A stretch of DNA of 5,240 bases from an uncultured Succinivibrionaceae bacterium (GTDB lineage: Bacteria > Pseudomonadota > Gammaproteobacteria > Enterobacterales > Succinivibrionaceae), in the NCBI GenBank assembly GCA_900539665.1, contig UQCV01000108.1, positions 1 through 5,240 of the forward strand, in the 5' to 3' direction. The notes beneath the pieces are model-generated. The model was not told where the DNA came from. It made no database searches and was given only the letters and a program-made list of their open reading frames with translations. This document shows, in pieces, positions 1 through 5,240 of the stretch. Made by a program: the position numbers and the translations under genes. Within the stretch, counting starts at the first letter, position 1. Each line of letters begins with the position of its first letter.

Positions 1-53
1 AGAGCGATAGCAGCAAGAATACCGATGATTGCGATTACGATCATTAATTGCAA
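1..53 (-). pseudogene. Type IV pilin-like N-terminal helix, leader missing; runs off left edge
   Basis: Read on the minus strand, the frame gives LQLMIVIAIIGILAAIAL, which matches the conserved N-terminal helix of type IV pilins and pseudopilins (mature residues about 4-20; usual form LIELMIVIAIIGILAAIA). This helix normally anchors the prepilin in the inner membrane and packs the pilus core. Two hallmarks are missing. Gln stands where Glu5 should be, and there is no short basic leader ending in Gly before Phe1. The frame is open only back to about 71, where an in-frame TGA (72-74) stops it. The only possible starts are TTG (51-53) and ATG (42-44), neither with a Shine-Dalgarno sequence. I infer a truncated, silent or recombined pilin copy. 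A real short membrane protein starting at one of these codons remains possible, because the rest of the gene is outside the window. Confidence 0.55.
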
Positions 54-63
54 CGGACTAAAA

Positions 64-93
64 AGCTCTAATCAGTCATCCGAATAGCTCTAA
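64..93. repeat. 8-bp direct repeat, 22-bp period, just upstream of the pilin-like fragment
   Basis: AGCTCTAA occurs at 64-71 and again at 86-93. On the minus strand both copies read TTAGAGCT, directly before the pilin-like sequence. They could be a small duplication scar or a pair of protein-binding sites two helical turns apart. The 22-bp offset is not a multiple of three, so the copies fall in different reading frames. The rest of 94-165 shows a run of seven T (109-115) and no gene I can support. Confidence 0.35.
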
Positions 94-165
94 AATAAGT
101 AGCATGCCTTTTTTTGTTTGAACTAAACCAAATTCACTATGTTAAAAGTAGTGCCTGGATACGAC

Positions 166-191
166 AAAGCCCCGGAATTATCCGAGGCTTT
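166..191 (-). terminator. Hairpin terminator downstream of accC
   Basis: AAAGCC (166-171) pairs with GGCTTT (186-191), and CGGA (173-176) pairs with TCCG (181-184) around an ATTA loop, with a single C/A mismatch between the two stem parts. The hairpin lies 35 nt beyond the accC stop codon. The minus-strand transcript ends the stem in CUUU followed by G, so the U tract is short. The plus-strand reading has four T. It may act in both directions, but the nearest upstream gene is accC, so ending the aroQ-accB-accC transcript is the likely role. Confidence 0.7.
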
Positions 192-206
192 TCGTGTCTA
201 GATTTG

Positions 207-224
207 TATTGAACTATAGTAGGC
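207..224 (-). repeat. 18-bp motif, copy 1 (immediately beyond the accC stop)
   Basis: Plus-strand TATTGAACTATAGTAGGC. A second copy at 2962-2979 differs at one base (C for A at the tenth position), so 17 of 18 bases match. This copy begins two bases beyond the accC stop codon and lies before the terminator hairpin. I do not recognise it as a known site. Confidence 0.45.
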
Positions 225-226
225 TA

Positions 227-1576
227 TTAGCTTGCCATGCCCAATTTGTGTTCTAGGTAGTGAATATTAAAACCGCCTTCCTTAAAGGTTTCATCACGCA
301 TAAGTTCCTTAAGGAGCGGAACATTGGTTTTAATACCATCAATAACAAGCTCATGTAATGCTTGCTTCATACGAGCAATTGCAAGTGCACGGTTGTCATT
401 GTAGGCAATGAGTTTACCAATCATAGAATCGTAGTATGGTGGTACTACATAGTTTTCATAGATGTGGGAATCCCATCTAATGCCAGGGCCACCTGGAGTG
501 TGGAGTCTTGTGATTCTTCCAGGAGATGGAATGAAGGTCTTTGGATCTTCAGCATTGATACGGCATTCAATAGCATGCCCTTTGAGATGTACATCGTCCT
601 GTTTGAAGGTTAAGAAGTTACCACCTGCAATCTTAAGCTGTTCTTTAACGATATCAATACCAGTTACCATTTCAGTAATAGGATGTTCTACCTGAACACG
701 GGTATTCATTTCGATAAAGAAGAATTGGCCGTTTTCGTACAAGAATTCAAAAGTCCCTGCCCCACGGTAACCAATTTCTACGCAAGCCTTAGCACAACGT
801 TCACCAATATCTCTACGCTGTTCTTCAGTGATACCAGGAGCCGGAGCTTCTTCGATTACCTTTTGATTACGGCGTTGCATTGAGCAATCACGTTCACCAA
901 GGTATACAGCATGCCCTAAACCATCAGATAAAAGCTGGAATTCTACATGACGTGGATTTTCCAAGAACTTTTCCATGAATACATCAGGGTTGTTAAAGAA
1001 TGAGTCAGCTTCGCGTTTGGTTAAAGCGATTGAGTCGATAAGGTCTTCTTCTTTACGAACAACACGCATACCACGGCCACCGCCGCCACCAGCTGCCTTA
1101 ACAATAATTGGGTAACCAATTTCACGGGCTAAACGCTTGTTTTCTTCTGGATCGTCACCAAGAACACCAGTACCAGGAACGCAAGGAACCCCCGAAGCTT
1201 CCATAGCTTCAATTGCAGACACCTTGTCACCCATAAGTCTAATAGTTTCAGGACGTGGGCCGATAAAGATAAAGCCAGAGCGTTCTACTACTTCTGCAAA
1301 ATCAGCATTTTCAGAGAGAAAGCCATAACCTGGGTGAATCGCGTTAGCACCAGTAGCTTCAGCTGCTGCAATGATAGAAGGAACATTAAGATATGATTCC
1401 TTAGCAGCTGCAGGACCGATACAAATGGTTTCATCAGCAAGCTTTACATGCTTAAGATCGCGGTCAGCGGTTGAATGCACAGCTACGGTCTTAATGCCCA
1501 TTTCTTTACAGGCTCTAAGAATACGTAAGGCAATTTCACCGCGATTGGCGATCAATACCTTTTCAATTTTTGCCAT
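227..1576 (-). CDS. accC: Biotin carboxylase subunit of acetyl-CoA carboxylase
   Basis: AccC uses ATP and bicarbonate to carboxylate the biotin on AccB, the first half-reaction of cytosolic acetyl-CoA carboxylase. The 449-residue product has the normal length and the full ATP-grasp layout. The N-terminal domain opens with IANRGEIALRI (9-19). The central domain has Lys118, Lys160, the glycine-rich loop GGGGGRG (163-169) and His210. The catalytic region has Lys239, Glu277, Glu289, Asn291, Arg293 (NTRVQVEHP) and Glu297, and Arg339 follows in ECRINAEDP. These sit one residue later than in the E. coli enzyme. The ligand-loop motif reads QRRNQK where E. coli has QRRHQK; Asn occurs there in some other biotin carboxylases, so activity is expected. 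The ATG is preceded by GGAG with a 9-nt gap. The gene starts 20 bp after accB in one operon. prmA, often the neighbour of this cluster, does not follow within the window. Confidence 0.98.
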   Translation of the reverse strand: MAKIEKVLIANRGEIALRILRACKEMGIKTVAVHSTADRDLKHVKLADETICIGPAAAKESYLNVPSIIAAAEATGANAIHPGYGFLSENADFAEVVERSGFIFIGPRPETIRLMGDKVSAIEAMEASGVPCVPGTGVLGDDPEENKRLAREIGYPIIVKAAGGGGGRGMRVVRKEEDLIDSIALTKREADSFFNNPDVFMEKFLENPRHVEFQLLSDGLGHAVYLGERDCSMQRRNQKVIEEAPAPGITEEQRRDIGERCAKACVEIGYRGAGTFEFLYENGQFFFIEMNTRVQVEHPITEMVTGIDIVKEQLKIAGGNFLTFKQDDVHLKGHAIECRINAEDPKTFIPSPGRITRLHTPGGPGIRWDSHIYENYVVPPYYDSMIGKLIAYNDNRALAIARMKQALHELVIDGIKTNVPLLKELMRDETFKEGGFNIHYLEHKLGMAS

Positions 1577-1596
1577 TGTTTCGTTCTCCGTCTGAA

Positions 1597-2067
1597 TTAT
1601 TCAATAATAAAGAGCGGTTGATCGAATTCCACGGTAGCACCGTTTTCTACAAGGATTTTCTTGATTGTGCCAGACTTGTCGGCAGCAATCTGATTCATCA
1701 TCTTCATGGCTTCAATAATGCAAACAGTGTCACCTTCTTTAACAGTCTTGCCAACTTCGGTAAAAGCAGGAGCTTCTGGGTTTGCAGAACGGTAGAAAGT
1801 ACCAACCATTGGAGACTTCATAACATGGCCAGTTTCTTCAGCAGCTGGAGCAGGAGCGGCAGCGACAGGGGCGCTAGCTGGAGCAGCAGGAGCTACTACA
1901 GCTGGAGCGGTAGGAGTAGCTGCAACTGGTTGAACTACAGGAACTACAGCAGCTGTAGCACGGGTAATTTTGATCTGTTCTTCGCCTTCCTTGATTTCGA
2001 TTTCCGCAATATCGGATTCAGAAACAACCTTAAGTAGGCGGGCAATTTTATTAATATCAAGCTGCAT
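1597..2067 (-). CDS. accB: Biotin carboxyl carrier protein of acetyl-CoA carboxylase
   Basis: AccB carries biotin between AccC and the AccAD carboxyltransferase. The 156 residues are the usual size. Residues 1-36 form the conserved N-terminal segment (DINKIARLLKVV). A linker of Ala, Pro and Val covers about 38-76. The biotinyl domain covers about 80-156. Biotin is attached to Lys122 in EAMKMMNQI, the same position number as in E. coli. The segment SPMVGTFYRSANPEAPAF (85-102) includes the protruding 'thumb' typical of AccB, which separates it from lipoyl domains and other biotin proteins. The ATG has an AAGAGA-like ribosome site 7 nt upstream. It lies 27 bp after aroQ and 20 bp before accC, so the three are very likely co-transcribed and AccB and AccC are made together. 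In E. coli AccB is known to repress its own operon; nothing in this sequence directly shows that here. Confidence 0.98.
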   Translation of the reverse strand: MQLDINKIARLLKVVSESDIAEIEIKEGEEQIKITRATAAVVPVVQPVAATPTAPAVVAPAAPASAPVAAAPAPAAEETGHVMKSPMVGTFYRSANPEAPAFTEVGKTVKEGDTVCIIEAMKMMNQIAADKSGTIKKILVENGATVEFDQPLFIIE

Positions 2068-2094
2068 ATTAAAATCTCTTCTAAAAGTTTTGAT

Positions 2095-2532
2095 TTACTT
2101 AATTCTTTTGATGGCGGCACGCAAAGCGTATTCGTAGCCGTCTGTCCCAAATCCGCATATAACGCCTGTGGCAATATCGGACAAATATGAATGGTGTCTA
2201 AATTCTTCTCTTGCATGTACATTAGAGATATGTACTTCAAAAAATGGAATCTTAACGCCAAGAAGAGCGTCGCGGATCGCAACGCTAGTATGAGTAAAGG
2301 CTGCAGGGTTAATTACAATATAATCAACACTTCCCATGGCACTATGAATCTTGTTGATGATTTCAAATTCTGCATTTGATTGAAAGGTTTCAAGTTCAAT
2401 GCCATTTTCTTCGGCAATCTTTTTTAAACCGGCGTTTATTTCTGCAAGCCCTGACTTGCCATAAATACCTGGTTCACGTACACCGAGGAGATTCAGGTTT
2501 GGACCGTTTAATACAAGTATCTTATTGGACAT
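2095..2532 (-). CDS. aroQ: Type II 3-dehydroquinate dehydratase
   Basis: AroQ removes water from 3-dehydroquinate to give 3-dehydroshikimate, the third step of the shikimate pathway, and normally works as a cytosolic dodecamer. The 145 residues match the family length. Visible active-site positions are Asn12 in LNGPNLNLLG, Arg19 and Tyr24 in REPGIYG (the flexible lid and catalytic tyrosine), Asn75 in INPAAFTHTS with His81, Asp88, Glu99 and His101 in FEVHISNVH, and Arg112 in FRHHS. These correspond in number to the residues described for the Mycobacterium tuberculosis enzyme. The start is ATG with AGGA (2540-2543) 7 nt upstream, and the N-terminus MSNKILVLNGPN begins where the family does. It is the first gene of the aroQ-accB-accC operon, a common gammaproteobacterial arrangement that links aromatic and fatty acid synthesis by position only. 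Confidence 0.97.
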   Translation of the reverse strand: MSNKILVLNGPNLNLLGVREPGIYGKSGLAEINAGLKKIAEENGIELETFQSNAEFEIINKIHSAMGSVDYIVINPAAFTHTSVAIRDALLGVKIPFFEVHISNVHAREEFRHHSYLSDIATGVICGFGTDGYEYALRAAIKRIK

Positions 2533-2583
2533 TATCTATTCCTGACCAAAATTAAGAAGAGCTCTGCGGCAGTACATTTAGTG

Positions 2584-2621
2584 CCTGTTGCACATAACAG
2601 GTACAACCGCCTGTCGACCTG
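2584..2621 (-). promoter_or_regulatory. Aroq leader segment with competing hairpins
   Basis: On the plus strand CCTGTT (2584-2589) and AACAGG (2596-2601) form a perfect 6-bp inverted repeat with a 6-nt loop. In the minus-strand leader RNA, the central ACCUGUU can instead pair with upstream GACAGG (2610-2615, one G-U pair) or with CAGGU (2617-2621). The pairings exclude each other and lie about 50-90 nt before the aroQ start. This may be an attenuator-like leader, a DNA operator, or chance. No U tract follows the stem, so it is not an intrinsic terminator. The ribosome site also contains CAGG and could pair with CCUG. Confidence 0.35.
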
Positions 2622-2633
2622 ATCTTCTATTGT

Positions 2634-2653
2634 TTGTTATATGTTGTTATATG
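2634..2653. repeat. Perfect 10-bp tandem repeat (two copies)
   Basis: TTGTTATATG occurs at 2634-2643 and directly again at 2644-2653. It lies about 100 bp upstream of the aroQ start codon. On the minus strand each copy contains TATAAC, resembling a -10 box, but I find no convincing -35 box at normal spacing for either. Confidence 0.5.
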
Positions 2654-2671
2654 ATTGATTATGGAAACACT

Positions 2672-2728
2672 ATGATAGTTTAGTTCAGTAAACAGCTAAC
2701 TTATACTGATCAAGTAGCACTTACTAAA
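2672..2728 (-). promoter_or_regulatory. Candidate sigma-70 promoters for aroQ-accB-accC
   Basis: Two weak minus-strand candidates are visible. The first has -35 TTTAGT (2723-2728) and -10 TATAAG (2700-2705) with a 17-bp spacer; the -10 matches 5 of 6 consensus bases and the -35 only 3 of 6. The second has -10 TATCAT (2672-2677, 5 of 6) with TTAGCT (2694-2699) 16 bp upstream, a poor -35. Either would give an aroQ leader of roughly 130-160 nt. AT-rich DNA produces such matches by chance, so the position is only suggestive. A promoter somewhere in 2533-3080 is expected because a strong terminator lies upstream. Confidence 0.3.
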
Positions 2729-2757
2729 CCTTTAGTGTTATGAGCATCTGTTTTAGT
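2679..2757. repeat. Cluster of four TTTAGT motifs upstream of aroQ
   Basis: TTTAGT occurs at 2679-2684, 2731-2736 and 2752-2757, and its complement ACTAAA at 2723-2728. The middle two form the 14-bp palindrome ACTAAACCTTTAGT (2723-2736). The last two plus-strand copies extend to TTTAGTGT and start 21 bp apart, two helical turns. The cluster overlaps the candidate promoters and could be an operator for an unidentified regulator. I do not recognise the consensus. Confidence 0.3.
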
Positions 2758-2780
2758 GTAATTGCTTTGAATAGCACTCA

Positions 2781-2804
2781 AACGAGAATGACTAATTTCT
2801 CATT
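2781..2804 (-). other. Imperfect hairpin in the long intergenic region
   Basis: In the minus-strand RNA, AAUGAGAA can pair with UUCUCGUU (8 pairs, one U-G) around an 8-nt loop. It is followed by UGAG rather than a U tract, so it is a poor terminator. Its role is unknown. Confidence 0.25.
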
Positions 2805-2831
2805 TTACAATAATCTTGTACTTTTTGCTTA

Positions 2832-2866
2832 AAAATAGCTAAAAAACCTAAAAAACCAGCTGTTTT
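2832..2866. repeat. Tandem TAAAAAACC repeat inside an imperfect inverted repeat
   Basis: TAAAAAACC is repeated twice without a gap at 2840-2848 and 2849-2857. It is flanked by AAAATAGCT (2832-2840) and AGCTGTTTT (2858-2866), which match as an inverted repeat at 8 of 9 positions. On the plus strand the mismatch would be a U-G pair, but only four U follow the AGCUG arm, so I do not call it a terminator. Confidence 0.3.
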
Positions 2867-2961
2867 GTCATAAATTTGAGGCAAAATGTAGCTTTTTTGG
2901 CGATTTGTGTTTGCTGAAAAATGGATTTTGTAAGAATTAAATCGGTTAGTTATGTTCTTAT

Positions 2962-2979
2962 TATTGAACTCTAGTAGGC
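2962..2979 (-). repeat. 18-bp motif, copy 2
   Basis: Plus-strand TATTGAACTCTAGTAGGC, in the same orientation as the copy at 207-224 and identical at 17 of 18 positions. The similarity stops at both edges. It lies about 140 bp beyond the stop codon of the upstream transferase gene, on the far side of that gene's terminator. Confidence 0.45.
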
Positions 2980-3060
2980 GAGGTAATTTTGAAACTAATT
3001 GCACTCAGTATTAGAAATTAAAAGTGTTAAGAAAGCCCTTCGTAGTCGAAATATTGAGAA

Positions 3061-3086
3061 TTTACGTAAAAAATTTACGTAAAAAA
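3061..3086. repeat. Perfect 13-bp tandem repeat containing TTTACGTAAA palindromes
   Basis: TTTACGTAAAAAA is repeated exactly at 3061-3073 and 3074-3086. Each unit contains the 10-bp palindrome TTTACGTAAA. The second unit's A run supplies the T tract of the terminator on the minus strand. It could be a binding site for a regulator of what follows or a simple replication-slippage duplication. Confidence 0.6.
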
Positions 3087-3109
3087 AGAGGAGATGCTAA
3101 CTCTCCTCT
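3081..3109 (-). terminator. Strong intrinsic terminator of the transferase gene
   Basis: In the minus-strand RNA AGAGGAGA (3102-3109) pairs perfectly with UCUCCUCU (3087-3094) around a 7-nt loop, and a run of six further U follows (3086 down to 3081). It begins 13 nt beyond the stop codon of the transferase gene. This separates that gene's transcription from aroQ-accB-accC. Confidence 0.9.
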
Positions 3110-3122
3110 AATGTCTTACAGT

Positions 3123-5240
3123 TTATCTGAACCAAGCAAGATAACCTAAAATGTCATTTTGTTCATCAGGAGAAAAAAGTTCAGCATTAACTATTTGGGT
3201 GTTATTCCCAGAGAGCAAAATATTTGTTTCTCGGTCACCGTATTTTAATGAAGCCATAGAAATTTTTTGGTAATCATACCCGAAAATATATTCCTTGCTA
3301 TTAGCGTCAGTTGGGTTGAAATTAAAGCGATTAAACTTATATTCAGGTAGTTCCATGTATTGCAGACGTACCCCCAAAGAAGCATGAGAGAATTGACTGT
3401 GATCAATCCTTCCTTGATGTTTACCATCAACTATAATGAGGGGCACCTTATTAAGGTCAGACGCTGAAACACCAGGGGCAAAGGTACTTTCCCAAGCATG
3501 ATGATCACCAACTAACACGACAATTCCATGTTCAAAGTAGTTAATAGATTCAAGTTTTTTAATGAAGTCATCAATCGCATTGTCAGTGTATTCAAAGGCT
3601 TTTTGAATATTTTGCGCCCCAAGAGGAGAGTTATAAGGGCTATGGTTACTTGCAGTCTTAGTAACATAGAAGAAATTCCCATTTTCCTGTTTGGTCAAAT
3701 TAATTATTTCGTTAAACATAACTTCATCTGAAACGCTATTGAAAACATAACGATCCTGATATTTTTTAAAGAGCTTATGTTTTGCATCGATCACTTCGTC
3801 GTAGGAAGTAAAAGCTATTGATTTGTCCATTTGAAACACGAGATCTGTTGATGAAATAAATTTAGTATTGTAACCATTCCTCTTAAAAGCTTGTGTTAAG
3901 TCATTTTCTGCATAAAGTTTTTCCCGGTAAGGCAAAGACAATGTTTGATTTGGGCGAGTTGAAATTACAGGGATAGATTTGTTTATAGCTAGATAAGACA
4001 ACGACGTTGAAGGCACGGATGAATAGTAATTATCGAAAAGTAAATTATTCTTAGCAATTTTTTCCACTTTAGGCATATATGCGGGACCAGAGCCACATAT
4101 ATAAGTAAAGTTACATCCTAGTGATTCAACTAGTACTAGAATAACATTCTTTTTTTGGTTAAGGCCTGGAGCTGTTTGCCATTTAAAATCTAAGTTGTCC
4201 CTTGGAGTGTATGTTTCATCATAATCTTTTCCAAAATTACCTTGCACAGAAAAAGCAATGTTGTTTAGTTGAAAAACGTTACTAAGTATAAAATCGTATT
4301 CGCCAACGGAATGTGGCCATACACCGAACACAAACATAGTTACTAGAAAAACTACATAATATTTAAAGGTTCTGAAGGACGCTTTTAACTTACTTGAACA
4401 TATTAGCCATATCGACATTCCCAATGCAATTAGTGTAGCAACCACTATTAAATTGCCACTCACAGAGTGTAGATATTTAAAAACAAAATCTGTAACGTAT
4501 TTAGTATCACCAGCAAATTTACCGATAAAGTTAAAATTAAGTCTTGTACCAATTGAGTTTTGAATTGCATTGTCCACAATAACAATACTTAAAAAAGAAC
4601 AAGTTACTATAACTCCCGTAGCTCGAACAATTTTGTTTTTAAAAAACAAACCTAAGGTCATTGGACATAGTAAACCCAACAACATTGGCCCATAGTTCTG
4701 TAGGAACAAGAGGGTAATATCTATCTTTTCTGCAGTTTCTACTGCGTAAGCAAAAAGATTGTCATTTAGTAGATAATAGGAATTTGAAATGTTTGCAATT
4801 ATTGCTAAAGTCAACATTCCCCAAAGTAATAAATTATTATAAGAACTCTCGTGTTGAGAATTTTTTGATCTATTGCTTGCTTTTTTACCAATATGCTTAA
4901 GCAAACCAAAAACTGCATAAGTTGTGGCAAAGCATAAGATAAACCAAATTAACCGCAAAAACTTAGCATCCTCGTTTAATTGAGATACTTCTTTTTGCGT
5001 GATTTTGGGCAAATCTAGAGCCTTAGTTACATCAAAAACAACCTTTGGCTCTTGGAGCAGCACATAAATGCCGTCGTCTCCTTTTTTGGTGCCAATTTTA
5101 AATTTTTGATTGGATTCAATTAAGGAACTAAATTTGGACAGGGACACTTCCTTGCCATTAGCCTTAATTTCTTTGATATATACAAGATTGTTTTCGCCTT
5201 CAAAAACGAAATCAATTTTATGGGCATTGTGAAATGGTAA
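3123..5240 (-). CDS. LTA synthase-family (sulfatase-fold) membrane transferase, 5' partial
   Basis: The frame is open to the right edge, so about 705 residues are visible and the start is missing. Numbering here is from the first visible codon. Residues 1-90 form a soluble region. Six hydrophobic helices follow near 95-117, 136-158, 175-200, 204-226, 263-282 and 293-310. A C-terminal alkaline phosphatase/sulfatase-fold domain spans about 364-631. Its visible motifs are NVILVLVESLG with metal-ligand Glu372, Ser-Thr-Ser at 411-413 with Thr412 the likely nucleophile, NHSPY with His533, and GDHH with Asp579 and His580. The spacing fits LtaS, EptA and OpgB, enzymes that move phosphoglycerol or phosphoethanolamine from a phospholipid onto a glycan or lipid outside the inner membrane. 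Substrate and symbol cannot be told. A GTG at 5145-5147 could look like a start, but AAGGA lies only one base before it and the coding frame continues upstream. Sampled GC is well below that of accC, suggesting a separately acquired surface gene. Confidence 0.88.
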   Translation of the reverse strand, partial: LPFHNAHKIDFVFEGENNLVYIKEIKANGKEVSLSKFSSLIESNQKFKIGTKKGDDGIYVLLQEPKVVFDVTKALDLPKITQKEVSQLNEDAKFLRLIWFILCFATTYAVFGLLKHIGKKASNRSKNSQHESSYNNLLLWGMLTLAIIANISNSYYLLNDNLFAYAVETAEKIDITLLFLQNYGPMLLGLLCPMTLGLFFKNKIVRATGVIVTCSFLSIVIVDNAIQNSIGTRLNFNFIGKFAGDTKYVTDFVFKYLHSVSGNLIVVATLIALGMSIWLICSSKLKASFRTFKYYVVFLVTMFVFGVWPHSVGEYDFILSNVFQLNNIAFSVQGNFGKDYDETYTPRDNLDFKWQTAPGLNQKKNVILVLVESLGCNFTYICGSGPAYMPKVEKIAKNNLLFDNYYSSVPSTSLSYLAINKSIPVISTRPNQTLSLPYREKLYAENDLTQAFKRNGYNTKFISSTDLVFQMDKSIAFTSYDEVIDAKHKLFKKYQDRYVFNSVSDEVMFNEIINLTKQENGNFFYVTKTASNHSPYNSPLGAQNIQKAFEYTDNAIDDFIKKLESINYFEHGIVVLVGDHHAWESTFAPGVSASDLNKVPLIIVDGKHQGRIDHSQFSHASLGVRLQYMELPEYKFNRFNFNPTDANSKEYIFGYDYQKISMASLKYGDRETNILLSGNNTQIVNAELFSPDEQNDILGYLAWFR

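Larger units (their letters stand above)
2533..3122. other. 590-bp AT-rich intergenic region, no supported gene
   Basis: This gap separates aroQ from the next gene upstream, which is on the same strand. From left to right it holds the aroQ ribosome site, the hairpin-rich leader, a 10-bp tandem repeat, weak promoter candidates, the TTTAGT cluster, two small inverted repeats, the second copy of the 18-bp motif, a 13-bp tandem repeat and the terminator of the upstream gene. A 70-codon open frame at 2792-3004 (minus, GTG) lacks a ribosome site and any recognisable family. A small RNA is possible, but nothing shows it directly. Confidence 0.6.

Noticed and set aside
103..105. ATG start for a leader peptide before the pilin fragment
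   Set aside because: It reads only nine codons before TGA, and is in a different frame from the pilin helix, so it cannot be the prepilin leader.
235..237. Asn in QRRNQK of AccC as an inactivating change
   Set aside because: Residue 237 of the protein is Asn instead of the E. coli His, but Asn is found there in other biotin carboxylases, and all main catalytic residues are intact. The coordinates given here are residue numbers, not bases.
1570..2037. 155-codon plus-strand frame opposite accB
   Set aside because: Its Ser/Arg/Trp-rich product is the antisense reading of the Ala-Pro linker and biotinyl domain of accB.
1944..2282. 112-codon minus-strand frame across the accB/aroQ junction
   Set aside because: It overlaps the well-supported accB and aroQ in another frame, and its protein has no family features; it is a shadow.
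2605..2625. FadR-like operator upstream of aroQ
   Set aside because: GTCGACCTGAT resembles part of the E. coli FadR site only if one base is skipped, and the other half-site is missing.
2792..3004. 70-codon minus-strand open frame in the intergenic region
   Set aside because: It starts with GTG, has no Shine-Dalgarno sequence, spans the 18-bp motif and the tandem TAAAAAACC repeat, and shows no recognisable protein family.
5145..5147. GTG as the start of the transferase
   Set aside because: The frame runs on for 31 further codons to the window edge with protein-like sequence, and the AAGGA before the GTG is too close to serve it.

Overview
The window looks like chromosomal DNA of an AT-rich gammaproteobacterium. 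The main evidence is the gene order aroQ-accB-accC, all on the minus strand, with proteins close to the proteobacterial type. I cannot name the genus; an anaerobic or host-associated gammaproteobacterium is only a guess. Every gene I can support is on the minus strand, so transcription runs from right to left.

Layout from right to left. (1) 3123-5240 is a large inner-membrane enzyme of the LTA synthase/sulfatase fold (a phosphoglycerol or phosphoethanolamine transferase type). Its 5' end lies outside the window. It ends in a strong intrinsic terminator at 3081-3109, followed by a perfect 13-bp tandem repeat. (2) 2533-3122 is a 590-bp AT-rich stretch with no convincing gene. It holds short repeats, hairpins, weak promoter candidates for the next operon, and a 5'-leader segment with competing stem possibilities. 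(3) 227-2532 is the tight operon aroQ (type II 3-dehydroquinase), accB (biotin carboxyl carrier protein) and accC (biotin carboxylase). Its intergenic gaps are 27 and 20 bp, and a hairpin follows accC. (4) 1-71 at the left edge is the start of a type IV pilin-like hydrophobic helix, but without a recognisable prepilin leader or the conserved Glu5.

AccB and AccC together form the biotin carboxylase half of acetyl-CoA carboxylase, the first step of fatty acid synthesis. AroQ makes 3-dehydroshikimate in the aromatic amino acid (shikimate) pathway. Their linkage is a known housekeeping arrangement. The transferase probably decorates a surface or periplasmic glycan or lipid. Hand-counted lines suggest it is clearly lower in GC (about 23-35%) than accC (about 47-53%), which fits a separately acquired surface gene.

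I see no CRISPR array, tRNA, rRNA or complete mobile element. The points most worth a second look are the leaderless pilin start, the N-terminal extension and topology of the transferase, the aroQ leader, and an 18-bp motif repeated once (17/18) beyond accC and once in the large intergenic region.
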